DNA of 9,086 bases from Candidatus Eiseniibacteriota bacterium (lineage in GTDB: Bacteria > Eisenbacteria > RBG-16-71-46): NCBI GenBank assembly GCA_005893365.1, contig VBPB01000253.1, forward strand, positions 1 through 9,086, written 5' to 3'. The notes beneath the pieces were generated by a model, which saw only the letters and a program-made list of their open reading frames with translations, was not told the origin of the DNA and made no database searches. A program made the position numbers and the translations under genes. This document shows positions 1 through 6,984 of this stretch, one piece after another. How positions within the stretch are numbered: position 1 is the first letter of the stretch; every line of letters starts with the position of its first letter.

Positions 1-903
1 CAAGGAAGGGGAGCGCTACTTCGCGCTGCTGCGCGTCGAGGCGGTCAACTTCGAGAGCCCGGAAGCGGCCAAGGACAAGATCCTGTTCGACAACCTGACG
101 CCGCTCTACCCGATGGAGAAGTTGAACCTCGAGAGCAAGGACCGCTGCATCGAGACCCGCATCATCGACCTGCTGTGTCCGATCGGGAAGGGCCAGCGGG
201 CGCTCATCACCTCGCCGCCCAAGGCCGGCAAGACCATCCTGCTGCAGAAGCTCGCCAACGCCATCACCGAGAACCACCCCGAGGTCGTCCTGATCGTGCT
301 GTTGATCGACGAGCGGCCCGAGGAGGTCACCGACATGCAGCGCACGGTGAAGGGCGAGGTGGTCTCCTCGACCTTCGACGAGCCGCCCGAGCGGCACGTG
401 CAGGTGGCGGACATGGTCATCGAGAAGGCCAAGCGGCTGGTCGAGCACAATCGCGACGTGGTCATCCTGCTCGACTCGATCACCCGGCTCGGGCGCGCCC
501 ATCGGGCGGCGTCGATGCCAACGCGCTCCAGCGCCCCAAGCGGTTCTTCGGCGCGGCGCGCAGCATCGAGAACGGCGGCTCGCTCACCATCATCGCCACC
601 GCCTTGATCGAGACCGGCTCGCGCATGGACGAGGTCATCTTCGAGGAGTTCAAGGGCACCGGGAACTCCGAGCTGGTCCTGGACCGCAAGATCTCCGACA
701 AGCGCATCTTCCCGGCCATCGACATCAACCGCTCCGGCACGCGCAAGGAGGAGCTGCTGATGACGCCCGAGGTGCTGCAGCGGGTGTGGATCCTGCGCAA
801 GTTCCTGAACGAGCTGAGCCCGGTCGAGGCGATGGAGTTCCTGATCGCCAAGATGGGTGATACCAAGACCAACAAGAAGTTCCTGGAAAGCATGAACCAG
901 TAG
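1..903 (+). pseudogene. rho: Transcription termination factor Rho, 5'-truncated by window and frame-broken at about 500-505
   Basis: Rho is the hexameric RNA helicase/ATPase that ends transcription at unstructured C-rich RNA. Codons are open from base 2. The first stretch, YFALLRVEAVNFE, is the end of the primary RNA-binding domain, followed by the family string LTPLYP. The Walker A motif SPPKAGKT lies at 212-235, the catalytic-glutamate segment LIDERPEEV at about 304-330, and Walker B DVVILLDSITRL at 455-490. After LGRAH (to 502) the frame shifts. SGGVDANALQRPKRFFGAAR then resumes at 502 in another frame and runs through the R-loop KGTGN (652-666) and the arginine-finger segment SGTRKEELL (about 733-759) to TAG at 901-903. 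Compared with the family pattern, about 11 residues of the Q-loop are absent, which fits a 34-base deletion. Without the shift the first frame stops at about 607 and loses the R-loop and arginine finger. The family assignment is certain. Whether the break is biological or an assembly error cannot be decided here. Confidence 0.93.
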
Positions 904-1263
904 CCGAGCTGCGCCCGCACGAGTCCCGGCGCAGGTTCCCCGCCGCTGAATTGGACACGCCCATCGGTCATTACAGCTCCGAGCGGCTCAAGTGAGTCAA
1001 CCTCCGCGTGCTCGTCTGCCCATGGGCCGTCGGGCAGCAGGACGGTGACGCTGGCCCCCTCAGGGCGCCCTGTCAGTCGACTCCCCCCTGGCCACGAAAG
1101 ACGCCGCCTCGATTGGTCCCCGCAAACACGGCACCGCTGCCTCGACTGTTCCCGCGAAGCCGCCTGCCCGTCCTGGTGTGACCGCATTTCGGCATAGGTC
1201 ACGACCCTACGACCGTGAGCCGGTCGTTCCATACTGCTGAGCCCGTCGCGTCGGGCTCGCCCT
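904..1263. other. Convergent intergenic region between rho and the protease gene
   Basis: These 360 bases lie between the rho stop and the minus-strand protease stop. I see no convincing coding region on either strand. A minus-strand open frame crosses here but runs antisense into rho and shows no recognisable family motif. The only structure I could support is the pair of short hairpins close to the protease end, listed separately. No clear U-tract terminator follows rho itself. Confidence 0.6.
1209..1258. terminator. Two tandem short hairpins downstream of the minus-strand protease gene
   Basis: The first hairpin pairs ACGACCG (1209-1215) with CGGTCGT (1221-1227) around a 5-base loop. The second pairs GAGCCCG (1239-1245) with CGGGCTC (1252-1258) around a 6-base loop and sits 5 bases beyond the protease stop codon. 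The position between convergent genes suits a terminator or mRNA 3' end. Neither hairpin is followed by a T tract on either strand, so intrinsic termination is only a weak inference. Confidence 0.3.
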
Positions 1264-2313
1264 TCACCGGTCGCACACCGTCGCGTCGAAGCGTTCGAGA
1301 ATCGGGGCAATCGGGCTCACGATTGCGGTCCCGTTCGAGCCGCCGCCGATCACGATGCCGATCGGATGGAACACACCGTCATCGGTCGCCACCAGCGATC
1401 CCGAGTCGCCGAAGGCTCCGAAGCCCTTCGACGTGAGCACCTGGCCCACGAACAGGGCCGTTCCCGACGGAAAGGTGATCTTCACCTTCACGTTGATGGC
1501 CTTGATGGTGCCGCGTGTCAGCTCGGTGGTGCGGCCGACCTTGAGAACTCCGAGCCCCGGGGTCGGACTCGCCGGCTGATTCGACGGGAGCCCGTAGAAG
1601 GCCGCAGGCGTTGCACAGCTGAAATCCTCGGTCAGCTCGGCGATGGCGGCGTCCATCGTATTGGGCGTATGGCCGTCGTAGATCACGGGCTCGAAGTCCG
1701 CCAGTCGCGCCACCATGTTCATGCGTGGAGATGACCCGCAGGAGGGGTCGGCGTCGGGAAGGCTGGGCTGGGCAATCACCTCACCAACCGATGCCTGATT
1801 CTGTCGCGCCAAGACGTGGTTCGCGCTCAAGACGAAGTGCTTGCCGCGCGATTCGAGCACACAACCGATGGTCCCCGGTACGCACTCGAGGGCGTTCCCG
1901 GCCGATACGCCGATCGGCACCGGCCGGTAGCGTTGGGTGAGCGCGAAGGGCCGGACCGGGCCGAGAATCTCCTGGACCAGGCGGATGCCCCCGGAGCTTG
2001 CGGGCAGGCCTGACGCCGTCCCGTGCTCGAGCAACACGACGATGACCGGCTGGCCGCGCGAATCCCGGCCGACTCCAGTCCCCAGGACGCCCGGTAGCTC
2101 GAACCAGGCGCCGGAAGCGGCTTCCTGGACCGCGATGGCCGCGGCGATTCCAGCATCCGGAGCGGTCCGCGGTGCCCGGGAGGCCACAGGAGTCGGCGCG
2201 GTCGGGTGACCGCCGTCATTGCCGGAGCACGAGCTGAGGAGAAGCAAACCCGAAAGCGCGAACGCTGTCGTGAGTCGCCGGCCAAGGGCAAGGAACCTGT
2301 CACGCATGGTCAT
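1264..2313 (-). CDS. Trypsin-like (chymotrypsin-fold) serine protease lipoprotein
   Basis: This is a 349-residue predicted secreted, lipid-anchored protease. A positively charged start and a hydrophobic core (about residues 15-26) lead to the lipobox LSSC, with the lipidated cysteine at 29, followed by a Pro/Ala/Gly-rich linker. The segment GVGRDSRGQPVIVVLLE (about 80-96) resembles the N-terminal module of bacterial trypsin-like proteases. The triad can be read as His166 in VLSANHVLA, Asp221 in NTMDAAIAEL and Ser304 in FGDSGSLVA. The order and spacing fit an S1-type fold, although the histidine motif is SANHV rather than the classical TAAHC. Four cysteines (143, 151, 192 and 233) could form disulfides. 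ATG at 2313 is preceded by GGAGG with 6-base spacing, which favours it over the second ATG two codons on. The gene is alone on its strand and convergent with rho. The fold is well supported; the substrate is unknown. Confidence 0.85.
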   Translation of the reverse strand: MTMRDRFLALGRRLTTAFALSGLLLLSSCSGNDGGHPTAPTPVASRAPRTAPDAGIAAAIAVQEAASGAWFELPGVLGTGVGRDSRGQPVIVVLLEHGTASGLPASSGGIRLVQEILGPVRPFALTQRYRPVPIGVSAGNALECVPGTIGCVLESRGKHFVLSANHVLARQNQASVGEVIAQPSLPDADPSCGSSPRMNMVARLADFEPVIYDGHTPNTMDAAIAELTEDFSCATPAAFYGLPSNQPASPTPGLGVLKVGRTTELTRGTIKAINVKVKITFPSGTALFVGQVLTSKGFGAFGDSGSLVATDDGVFHPIGIVIGGGSNGTAIVSPIAPILERFDATVCDR

Positions 2314-2834
2314 GGGGGACCTCCGGTCGCTGGTTGCCGTGAGGGAACCTCTCCGGCAATCGTCCCAAAGCTAGCTCCCAGTCCGACGGAACGGCAGCGA
2401 AATCGCTCGCCGACCCCGACCGAAAGGCGCACCCGCCGCCGCGTCCTCCTCGAGCCAGCCCCGGCGCACGAACGCCGCGAGCACCGATTTCCGCCGTGAC
2501 TCCTCGCACCGCGGGCTCGGGCACGGGCAGCGGCACGAACGTGCCGTCGCGCCGAAAACATGCCCGCCGACATGCCCCATCTGGTGCTCAACCGGTCGGA
2601 CGCCGTCTGCCGCGCCCTCGTGGCGTACCCGGCGGCCGACGATCAGGCAGGCATCGTGATGCGGCCGGAGCTGAACGGCGTGGTCCAGGCAGCATCTCAC
2701 GCCCCGAACAAACCATCCCACTTGCACTTGCGCGCGCCTCCCGGACCACCGTCCAGTCGCGCTCAAGCCCTGGGCGCGACGATCTTGGGCACAGGTGGGC
2801 TGGGCGCGATCGCGGGGTAAGCGGCCCGGCTACA
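2314..2834. other. Gene-free stretch upstream of the protease gene
   Basis: Several open frames cross this stretch on both strands, including an 86-codon + frame from 2560 to 2820. All look compositional: they are Arg/Pro/Ala/Gly-rich, have no convincing ribosome binding site, and match no family I recognise. The minus-strand protease promoter should lie in the first 100 bases or so, but I cannot point to a convincing -35/-10 pair. The rest may be eroded sequence continuous with the gene remnants that follow. Confidence 0.5.
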
Positions 2835-3036
2835 CGTGTTCACCGCGTCCGGGCCGCCGCGCTTCCGGGCGGTGCGTCGCCGCGCCGCCTCTACCAGCAC
2901 CTGGCGCATCGCCCGGGCGGCGATGCGCTTGAAGTGGAGCGGCGAGGTCTGCGCGACCGCCGACGTCCCCGCGAGCTTGAGCCACGCCTCCTTGACGAGC
3001 GCGGTGGGCGCGATGGTGGGCAAGGGGCGGAACGGC
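2835..3036 (-). pseudogene. Remnant of an ECF-type RNA polymerase sigma factor
   Basis: Read on the minus strand, this segment encodes LPTIAPTALVKEAWLKLAG, then LHFKRIAARAMRQVLVEAAR and RRTARKRGGPDAV. That is the region 2 signature of the ECF sigma subfamily often annotated as TIGR02999 (typical pattern: TALVHEAWLKL, then HFxxIAAxxMRxxLVDxARRR, then A-KRGG). Only about 65 residues are recognisable. Nothing before LPTIAP matches the expected N-terminal helix. After DAVNT the frame continues as an unrelated low-complexity tail to 2763, with no region 4 helix-turn-helix in this or other frames that I could find. There is no plausible start codon or ribosome binding site next to the conserved part. 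The remnant faces the same way as the protease gene. It most likely marks a decayed sigma factor gene. The assignment is from memory of the family pattern. Confidence 0.75.
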
Positions 3037-3037
3037 T

Positions 3038-3051
3038 GGCACGGCCGTGCC
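3038..3051. repeat. 14-bp perfect palindrome
   Basis: GGCACGGCCGTGCC reads the same on both strands. It sits just outside the sigma factor remnant and about 60 bases upstream of the broken DUF1801 start. It could be an operator-like site for a dimeric regulator or a chance palindrome in GC-rich DNA. No second copy was noticed in the window. Confidence 0.35.
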
Positions 3052-3118
3052 GGCTTCGCTACCATCACCCACCAAGCCCGTGGCAGCGAAAGGCGGGCTG
3101 TACCCCCAGGAGGCTCGC

Positions 3119-3199
3119 ATGGGCAAGAAGGACCCTCGCGTCGACGCCAGCGACGCCAGCGTCGCCCGTCCGCACCCTTCCGGAAGCCGATCCTCACGC
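3119..3199 (+). pseudogene. Broken 5' fragment of a DUF1801/YdeI-like gene (paralogue of the gene at 5252)
   Basis: An ATG at 3119 follows AGGAGG (3108-3113) with 5-base spacing and starts MGKKDPRVDA, nearly identical to the intact gene's MGQKDPRVDA. The first 30 bases differ from 5252-5281 at only two positions. A 9-base unit is then duplicated (3143-3160), giving Asp-Ala-Ser twice where the intact gene has Asp-Ala-Tyr-Ile. Near 3166-3169 one base is missing relative to the intact gene, and the homologous reading SAPFRKPILT continues in the next frame to about 3199. After that the similarity ends and the original frame stops by 3229. The rest of the gene (about 175 codons) is absent. The remnant's KPILT differs from the neighbour's QPILK, so it looks like a diverged paralogue rather than a fresh copy. 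Confidence 0.75.
3143..3160 (+). repeat. Two tandem copies of GACGCCAGC
   Basis: Two exact 9-base copies lie head to tail inside the DUF1801 remnant. The intact paralogue at 5276 onward lacks this duplication, so it probably arose by slippage in the decaying copy. It keeps the frame by itself; the frameshift lies just downstream. Confidence 0.6.
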
Positions 3200-3252
3200 C
3201 CCCGGTCCTTCGCTGAGAAGTACCGCTGATCCTCGGGGCCGAGCGTCCACGG

Positions 3253-5058
3253 ATGCGACCACGGACCCAGCCGGACCACACCGGCGCCCTCCGGCGCCGG
3301 ATCGTCCCGGGCGCGGGCGCCTCGGTCCTGGCCTTGGGCCTCCTCCTGCTCGCCCTCGGGCTCTCGGCCTGCGAGTCCGAGCTGATGGAGGGACCGGGAG
3401 GGCCTCGCACCTCCACGCGCGAGGAGTTGCGGAAGCTCCTGGAGGGGGGCTGGGCAGCCCTGAGCCTGCCGGACACGACCGGGGCGGATTCGACCTGGGC
3501 CTGGGTGAAGGAGTTCTACGCGCGGCGCAAGGGCCGGCCGGCCTGGGGCGGCCGGTCCCCGAACCGTGGCGCGCGGCGGTTGGTGGAGGCGCTCCCGCGC
3601 TTGAACGAGGCGGGCCTGGATCCGGGCGACTACGACACCGAGCGGCTCGCCCGCCTGCTGAGGCGGGCCACCAGCAACGACTCCTTCGCGCGCGCGACCC
3701 GTTCCATCACGATGGCCCGGCTCGACGTGCGGGCCACCTACGCCTTGCTCCGGGCCGCCCCGCACCTGCGCGAGGGACGCATCCCGCGTGGCCTGCTGGA
3801 CCCCGACTGGTTGCCGGCCGGGACGGCCGTCGACTGGCTGACCCGCCTCGAACGCGAAGCGGACCGCGACCCGGCCAAGCTCTTCGCCGAGCTGGAGCCG
3901 AACTACGACGGCTACCGCCGCCTGCGTGGGGCGCTGGCCCGGTGTCGCGCCATCGCCGCGGCCGGCGGTTGGCCGGAGCTTCCCTCCGGGCCTCCCATCA
4001 CGCTGGGCGCCACCGGCCCAAGGGTCGGGCGGCTCATCCGCCGGCTGGCCCTGAGCGGCGATCTTCCCGAGCCGGTGCGCGACACCGTGTTCGACGCGCG
4101 ATTGGTGCGGGCGATCGGCGAGTTCCAGGTGCGCAACGGCATCCCCCTGAGCGGCGTCGTCGGCGAGGCCACCCGGGCCCTGCTCAACGTGCCGGTCGAG
4201 GCGCGCATCCGCCAGATCGAGCTCAACCTGGAGCGCTGGCGCTGGCTCCCCGACTCGCTCGGCCGGCGCCGCGTGGAGATCAACATCCCCGCCTTCCATC
4301 TGGAGCTGATCGACCAGGAACGGGTGATGCGGGGGATGCGCGTGGTGGTCGGGAAGCGCAGCAGCCCGACGCCGGTGTTCAGCGACGCCGTGGTCTACGT
4401 GGAGGTCAACCCCACCTGGACGCTGCCGCCGAGCGTGGTGCAGAAGGAGATCGTCCCCGCGCTCCGGAAGAAGCGAAACTACCTGTCCGCCAACCGCATG
4501 TTCGTGGTGTCGATCGCGCGCGCCACGCGCGACACCGTGGATTCCCGGGAGGTTCCGTGGAAGGAGGCCGCCTCGGACAGCTTCCCCTACCTGGTCATCC
4601 AGTCGGCCGGCCGCGACAATCCGCTCGGCCAGGTCAAGCTGATGTGTCCGAACGAATACGACGTCTACCTCCACGACTCGCCGCAGCGCAGTCGGTTCGG
4701 CGTGGCGAGCCGCGACTACAGCCACGGCTGCGTGCGACTGGAGGAGGCGGTCACGCTCGCCGATTCGCTGCTCGCGCCCGTGCTCGGCGACAGCGTCACC
4801 GTGGACAGCCTGATCGCCCGGGGCACCTGGCGGCGGGTGCGGCTGGCGCAGCCGATGCCGGTCCACTTCCTCCGGGACGACCTCTATGGGCTCGACGCCC
4901 GGCTCGATCGGGCCCTGCGCACCCACACGCCCGCGCGGTTCGTCCTCAATCCCGATGTCGAGGTCTCGCCGCCATGGCTGGCCGCGCAGGCGCAGGCACG
5001 CGAGCTGGCCGGGCGGGCGGCGGCCGCGAGGGCGTTGCGCAGGAGCGTAGCGCGGTGA
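3253..5058 (+). CDS. L,D-transpeptidase lipoprotein, YcbB/LdtD-like
   Basis: This 601-residue protein probably forms 3-3 (meso-DAP to meso-DAP) peptidoglycan cross-links in the periplasm. A basic N-terminus and hydrophobic segment (about 22-36) end in the lipobox LSAC, with Cys40 as the predicted lipidation site, so it is likely membrane-anchored. Residues about 80-240 match the helical scaffold region seen in YcbB-type enzymes. A peptidoglycan-binding-like domain lies at about 252-312 (LGATGPRVGRLIRRL, then AIGEFQVRNGIPLSGVVGEA). The YkuD catalytic domain follows at about 340-520, with His474 in VYLHD and the motif YSHGCVRL containing His491 and nucleophile Cys493. The tail FLRDDLYGLDARL is also typical of the YcbB subgroup. 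The ATG has no strong Shine-Dalgarno but gives a complete signal peptide. The neighbours are the DUF1801 remnant (24 bases upstream) and the intact DUF1801 gene (193 bases downstream). Confidence 0.93.
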   Translation: MRPRTQPDHTGALRRRIVPGAGASVLALGLLLLALGLSACESELMEGPGGPRTSTREELRKLLEGGWAALSLPDTTGADSTWAWVKEFYARRKGRPAWGGRSPNRGARRLVEALPRLNEAGLDPGDYDTERLARLLRRATSNDSFARATRSITMARLDVRATYALLRAAPHLREGRIPRGLLDPDWLPAGTAVDWLTRLEREADRDPAKLFAELEPNYDGYRRLRGALARCRAIAAAGGWPELPSGPPITLGATGPRVGRLIRRLALSGDLPEPVRDTVFDARLVRAIGEFQVRNGIPLSGVVGEATRALLNVPVEARIRQIELNLERWRWLPDSLGRRRVEINIPAFHLELIDQERVMRGMRVVVGKRSSPTPVFSDAVVYVEVNPTWTLPPSVVQKEIVPALRKKRNYLSANRMFVVSIARATRDTVDSREVPWKEAASDSFPYLVIQSAGRDNPLGQVKLMCPNEYDVYLHDSPQRSRFGVASRDYSHGCVRLEEAVTLADSLLAPVLGDSVTVDSLIARGTWRRVRLAQPMPVHFLRDDLYGLDARLDRALRTHTPARFVLNPDVEVSPPWLAAQAQARELAGRAAAARALRRSVAR

Positions 5059-5152
5059 AGCGGAATCGCCTGAGCCGCCCGCGGCGGGCGCGGGGGGCCG
5101 CTCGGCCGCGCCGCCCCATCACCGATCTTCGGAGCACAAGGCCTGTGGCGGG

Positions 5153-5167
5153 CCGGGCATCGCCCGG
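5153..5167 (+). terminator. Short hairpin between the L,D-transpeptidase and DUF1801 genes
   Basis: CCGGGC (5153-5158) and GCCCGG (5162-5167) form a 6-bp all-GC stem around a 3-base loop, followed by TTAGCATC. There is no real U tract. It lies 95 bases past the transpeptidase stop in a 193-base gap that otherwise shows only GC-rich sequence. It could equally be part of the leader or promoter region of the following gene. Confidence 0.25.
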
Positions 5168-5251
5168 TTAGCATCGCCGGTGCGGTCGGCCCGAGGCACC
5201 CTCTCGGGACCACCGACCTGGACCGAGTGACCCAAACCGGAGGACGCCCCC

Positions 5252-5860
5252 ATGGGCCAGAAGGACCCCCGCGTCGACGCCTACATCGCCCGCTCCGCGC
5301 CGTTCGCCCAGCCGATCCTCAAGCGCATGCGCAAGGTCGTGCACGCCGGTTGCCCGGGCGCCGAGGAGACGCTCAAGTGGGGCGCCCCGGCCTTCATGTA
5401 CAAGGGCCTGCTGTGCGGGATGGCGGCGTTCAAGCAGCACTGCACGTTCGGGTTCTGGAAGCACGCGCTGGTCATCGCGAAGGACCGGGTCAACGCCCAG
5501 GAGGCGGCGTGGGGCCAGTTCGGACGCATCACCGATGTCTCCGAGCTGCCCTCGGACACGATGATGCTGGGCTGGGTCAAGAAGGCGGCACGGCTCAACG
5601 ACGAAGGCGTCAAGGTGCCGCGCAAGCCCACGCCGGCCGGGGGGCGGCCGCTCAGCGTGCCCGCCTACTTCATGAGCGCGGTGCGCAAGAACGGCAAGGC
5701 GCTCGCGACCTTCAAGGGCTTTAGCCCCTCGTGCAAGCGCGAGTACGTGGAGTGGGTGACCGAGGCCAAGACCGACGAGACGCGGAGTCGGCGCCTCGCC
5801 ACCGCGGTCGAGTGGATGGCCCAAGGCAAGGCCCGCAACTGGAAGTACCTGAAGAAGTAA
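5252..5860 (+). CDS. DUF1801/YdeI-like protein (possible OmdA-type bacteriocin-protection family)
   Basis: This is a 202-residue soluble protein with no signal peptide or membrane segment. The N-terminal half (about residues 8-110) matches the DUF1801 pattern, including PILKRMRKVVHAGCPGAEET, then LKWGAPAFMYKG and CTFGFWK. The C-terminal part (about 133-195), with YFMSAVRKNGKALATFKGFS and REYVEWVTEAKT, matches the YdeI/OmdA-like helical domain. OmdA relatives have been linked to peptide or bacteriocin resistance, but the biochemical role of this family is unclear and I assign none. ATG at 5252 follows GGAGG with 8-base spacing. It begins a run of three + strand genes, with the next start 19 bases after its stop. 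A broken paralogue of its first 27 or so codons lies at 3119, on the other side of the transpeptidase gene. Confidence 0.88.
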   Translation: MGQKDPRVDAYIARSAPFAQPILKRMRKVVHAGCPGAEETLKWGAPAFMYKGLLCGMAAFKQHCTFGFWKHALVIAKDRVNAQEAAWGQFGRITDVSELPSDTMMLGWVKKAARLNDEGVKVPRKPTPAGGRPLSVPAYFMSAVRKNGKALATFKGFSPSCKREYVEWVTEAKTDETRSRRLATAVEWMAQGKARNWKYLKK

Positions 5861-5879
5861 TCGCCGAGCCGATCCCCGC

Positions 5880-6440
5880 GTGCCCTTCACCCCCTTCCAT
5901 TTCGGTCGCGGACTCCTCTGCAAGAGCCTGGCGCCGCGCCGCGTGTCGTTCACATCGTTCTGCGCCACCCAGGTGGCGATGGACCTGGAGCCGCTCTACT
6001 TCATCCTGCATGGCGAGGCGGCGCACGCCCACCGTGCGGTCCACACGGTCCTGGGCGGGGGCGTGGTCGGGCTCGCGGTGGGCCTCGCGGTCTGGCGGCT
6101 CGCCCGCTCGCGGTCCGAGAATCTCGGGCCGGTTGCCTGCATCGAAGTCGCCCGCGGCCCGGCGGTCCTCGGCGGCCTGATCGGCGGCACCTCGCACGCG
6201 CTGCTCGACGGCCTGATGCATCTCGACATGCGTCCGCTGCGGCCGTTCTCCGAGGTACAGTGGGTGCTGCGGCCGCCGATGGTCATCTACCTGTATGCCG
6301 GCTGTCTCGCGGCCGGGGTCCTGGGGCTCATCATCCTCATGGTCCGGCGCGAGCCGTGGTCACACGCCGGTACTGCGTCCGTTCAAGCATCGCGGTCGCG
6401 CGGGAGCGACCGGGGAGGTTCCAATGACAGACACTCGTGA
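5880..6440 (+). CDS. Small polytopic membrane protein, DUF4184/YdjM-like, possible metal-binding hydrolase
   Basis: This is a 186-residue integral membrane protein. The GTG start gives the N-terminus MPFTPFHFG, which fits a family of bacterial membrane proteins beginning MPxTPFHFGPG and often labelled metal-dependent hydrolases. Hydrophobic segments lie at about 57-74, 94-105 and 134-155. Polar residues that recur in the family are visible: His7, Asp35 and Glu37 (MDLEPLY), His55, His106 and Asp110 (SHALLDGLMHLDMRPL), and His114. They could form a metal site near the membrane face; this is inference. No strong Shine-Dalgarno precedes the GTG, so translation may depend on the upstream gene 19 bases away. 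The last 17 bases overlap the msrA start, and the tail beyond residue 158 looks unconserved. The exact family name is from memory. Confidence 0.72.
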   Translation: MPFTPFHFGRGLLCKSLAPRRVSFTSFCATQVAMDLEPLYFILHGEAAHAHRAVHTVLGGGVVGLAVGLAVWRLARSRSENLGPVACIEVARGPAVLGGLIGGTSHALLDGLMHLDMRPLRPFSEVQWVLRPPMVIYLYAGCLAAGVLGLIILMVRREPWSHAGTASVQASRSRGSDRGGSNDRHS

Positions 6441-6984
6441 AGTCGCGACCCTCGGGGGCGGATGCTTCTGGTGCCTCGAGGCGGTCTTCGAGCAGCTGCA
6501 GGGGGTCGAGCGCGTGGTCTCTGGCTACGCGGGCGGCAGCGTGCCGGACCCGACCTACCAGCAGGTGTGCGGGGGCCGGACCGGACACGCCGAGGTGATC
6601 CAGGTCACGTTCGATCCGTCGGTGCTCCCATACCGGGACGTGCTGGAGGTGTTCTTCGCCTTCCACGACCCGACCACGCTCAACCGCCAGGGGTATGACG
6701 CCGGGACCCAGTACCGCTCGATCATCCTGGCCCACACCCCGGAGCAGGCGCGCGCGGCCCGCGCGGTCATCGCCGAGCTGACCGCCGCCCAGGCGTTCGA
6801 CCGCCCCATCGTCACCGAGGTGGCCCCGCTCGCGACGTTCTACCCGGCCGAGGACCACCACCAGGGCTACTACCGGCAGAATCCCGAGCAGCCCTACTGC
6901 CGGGCGACCATCTCGCCCAAGATGGCCAAGCTGCGCCAGAAGTACACCGCCCGCCTCAAGGCCTCCGCCTCCGCGCGCTCCTAG
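6424..6984 (+). CDS. msrA: Peptide methionine (S)-S-oxide reductase MsrA
   Basis: MsrA reduces the S-epimer of methionine sulfoxide in proteins and free methionine, using thioredoxin as electron donor. The 186-residue product carries the catalytic motif GGGCFWC with nucleophile Cys14, a second cysteine at 17, SGYAGG, the substrate-pocket string GRTGHAEVIQVTFDP, FFAFHDPTTLNRQGYDAGTQYRS (split by normal family spacing), FYPAEDHHQGYY, and a C-terminal Cys in QPYCR that could act in resolving. Full family length is present. ATG at 6424 is chosen over longer upstream options because GGAGG lies 5 bases before it and MTDTREVATLGGGCFW is the normal N-terminus. No signal peptide is present, so it is cytoplasmic. 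It overlaps the end of the membrane protein gene by 17 bases, suggesting co-transcription. Confidence 0.97.
   Translation: MTDTREVATLGGGCFWCLEAVFEQLQGVERVVSGYAGGSVPDPTYQQVCGGRTGHAEVIQVTFDPSVLPYRDVLEVFFAFHDPTTLNRQGYDAGTQYRSIILAHTPEQARAARAVIAELTAAQAFDRPIVTEVAPLATFYPAEDHHQGYYRQNPEQPYCRATISPKMAKLRQKYTARLKASASARS

Noticed and set aside
904..960. Search for an intrinsic terminator right after rho
   Set aside because: No stable hairpin with a T tract was found in the first 60 bases past the stop codon.
480..1310. A 276-codon minus-strand open frame antisense to the 3' part of rho
   Set aside because: It overlaps conserved Rho coding sequence and the intergenic region, shows no family motif, and looks compositional.
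2560..2820. An 86-codon + frame with a fairly balanced start, considered as a small real gene
   Set aside because: No good ribosome binding site, no recognised family, and a low-complexity second half. The region is flanked by gene remnants.
2830..4926. A 698-codon minus-strand open frame opposite the transpeptidase gene
   Set aside because: It is His/Arg/Gly/Pro-rich with no recognisable domain or ribosome binding site, and is a shadow of the real gene on the + strand.
2496..5171. A very long + strand open frame (891 codons) spanning the remnants and the transpeptidase gene
   Set aside because: Its translation is Arg/Pro/Gly/Ala-rich with no family motif, and most of it lies out of frame over the well-supported L,D-transpeptidase. 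Long open frames are common in such GC-rich DNA.
5168..5968. A 266-codon minus-strand open frame opposite the DUF1801 gene
   Set aside because: It is an antisense shadow of a gene with clear domains, with no motif of its own.
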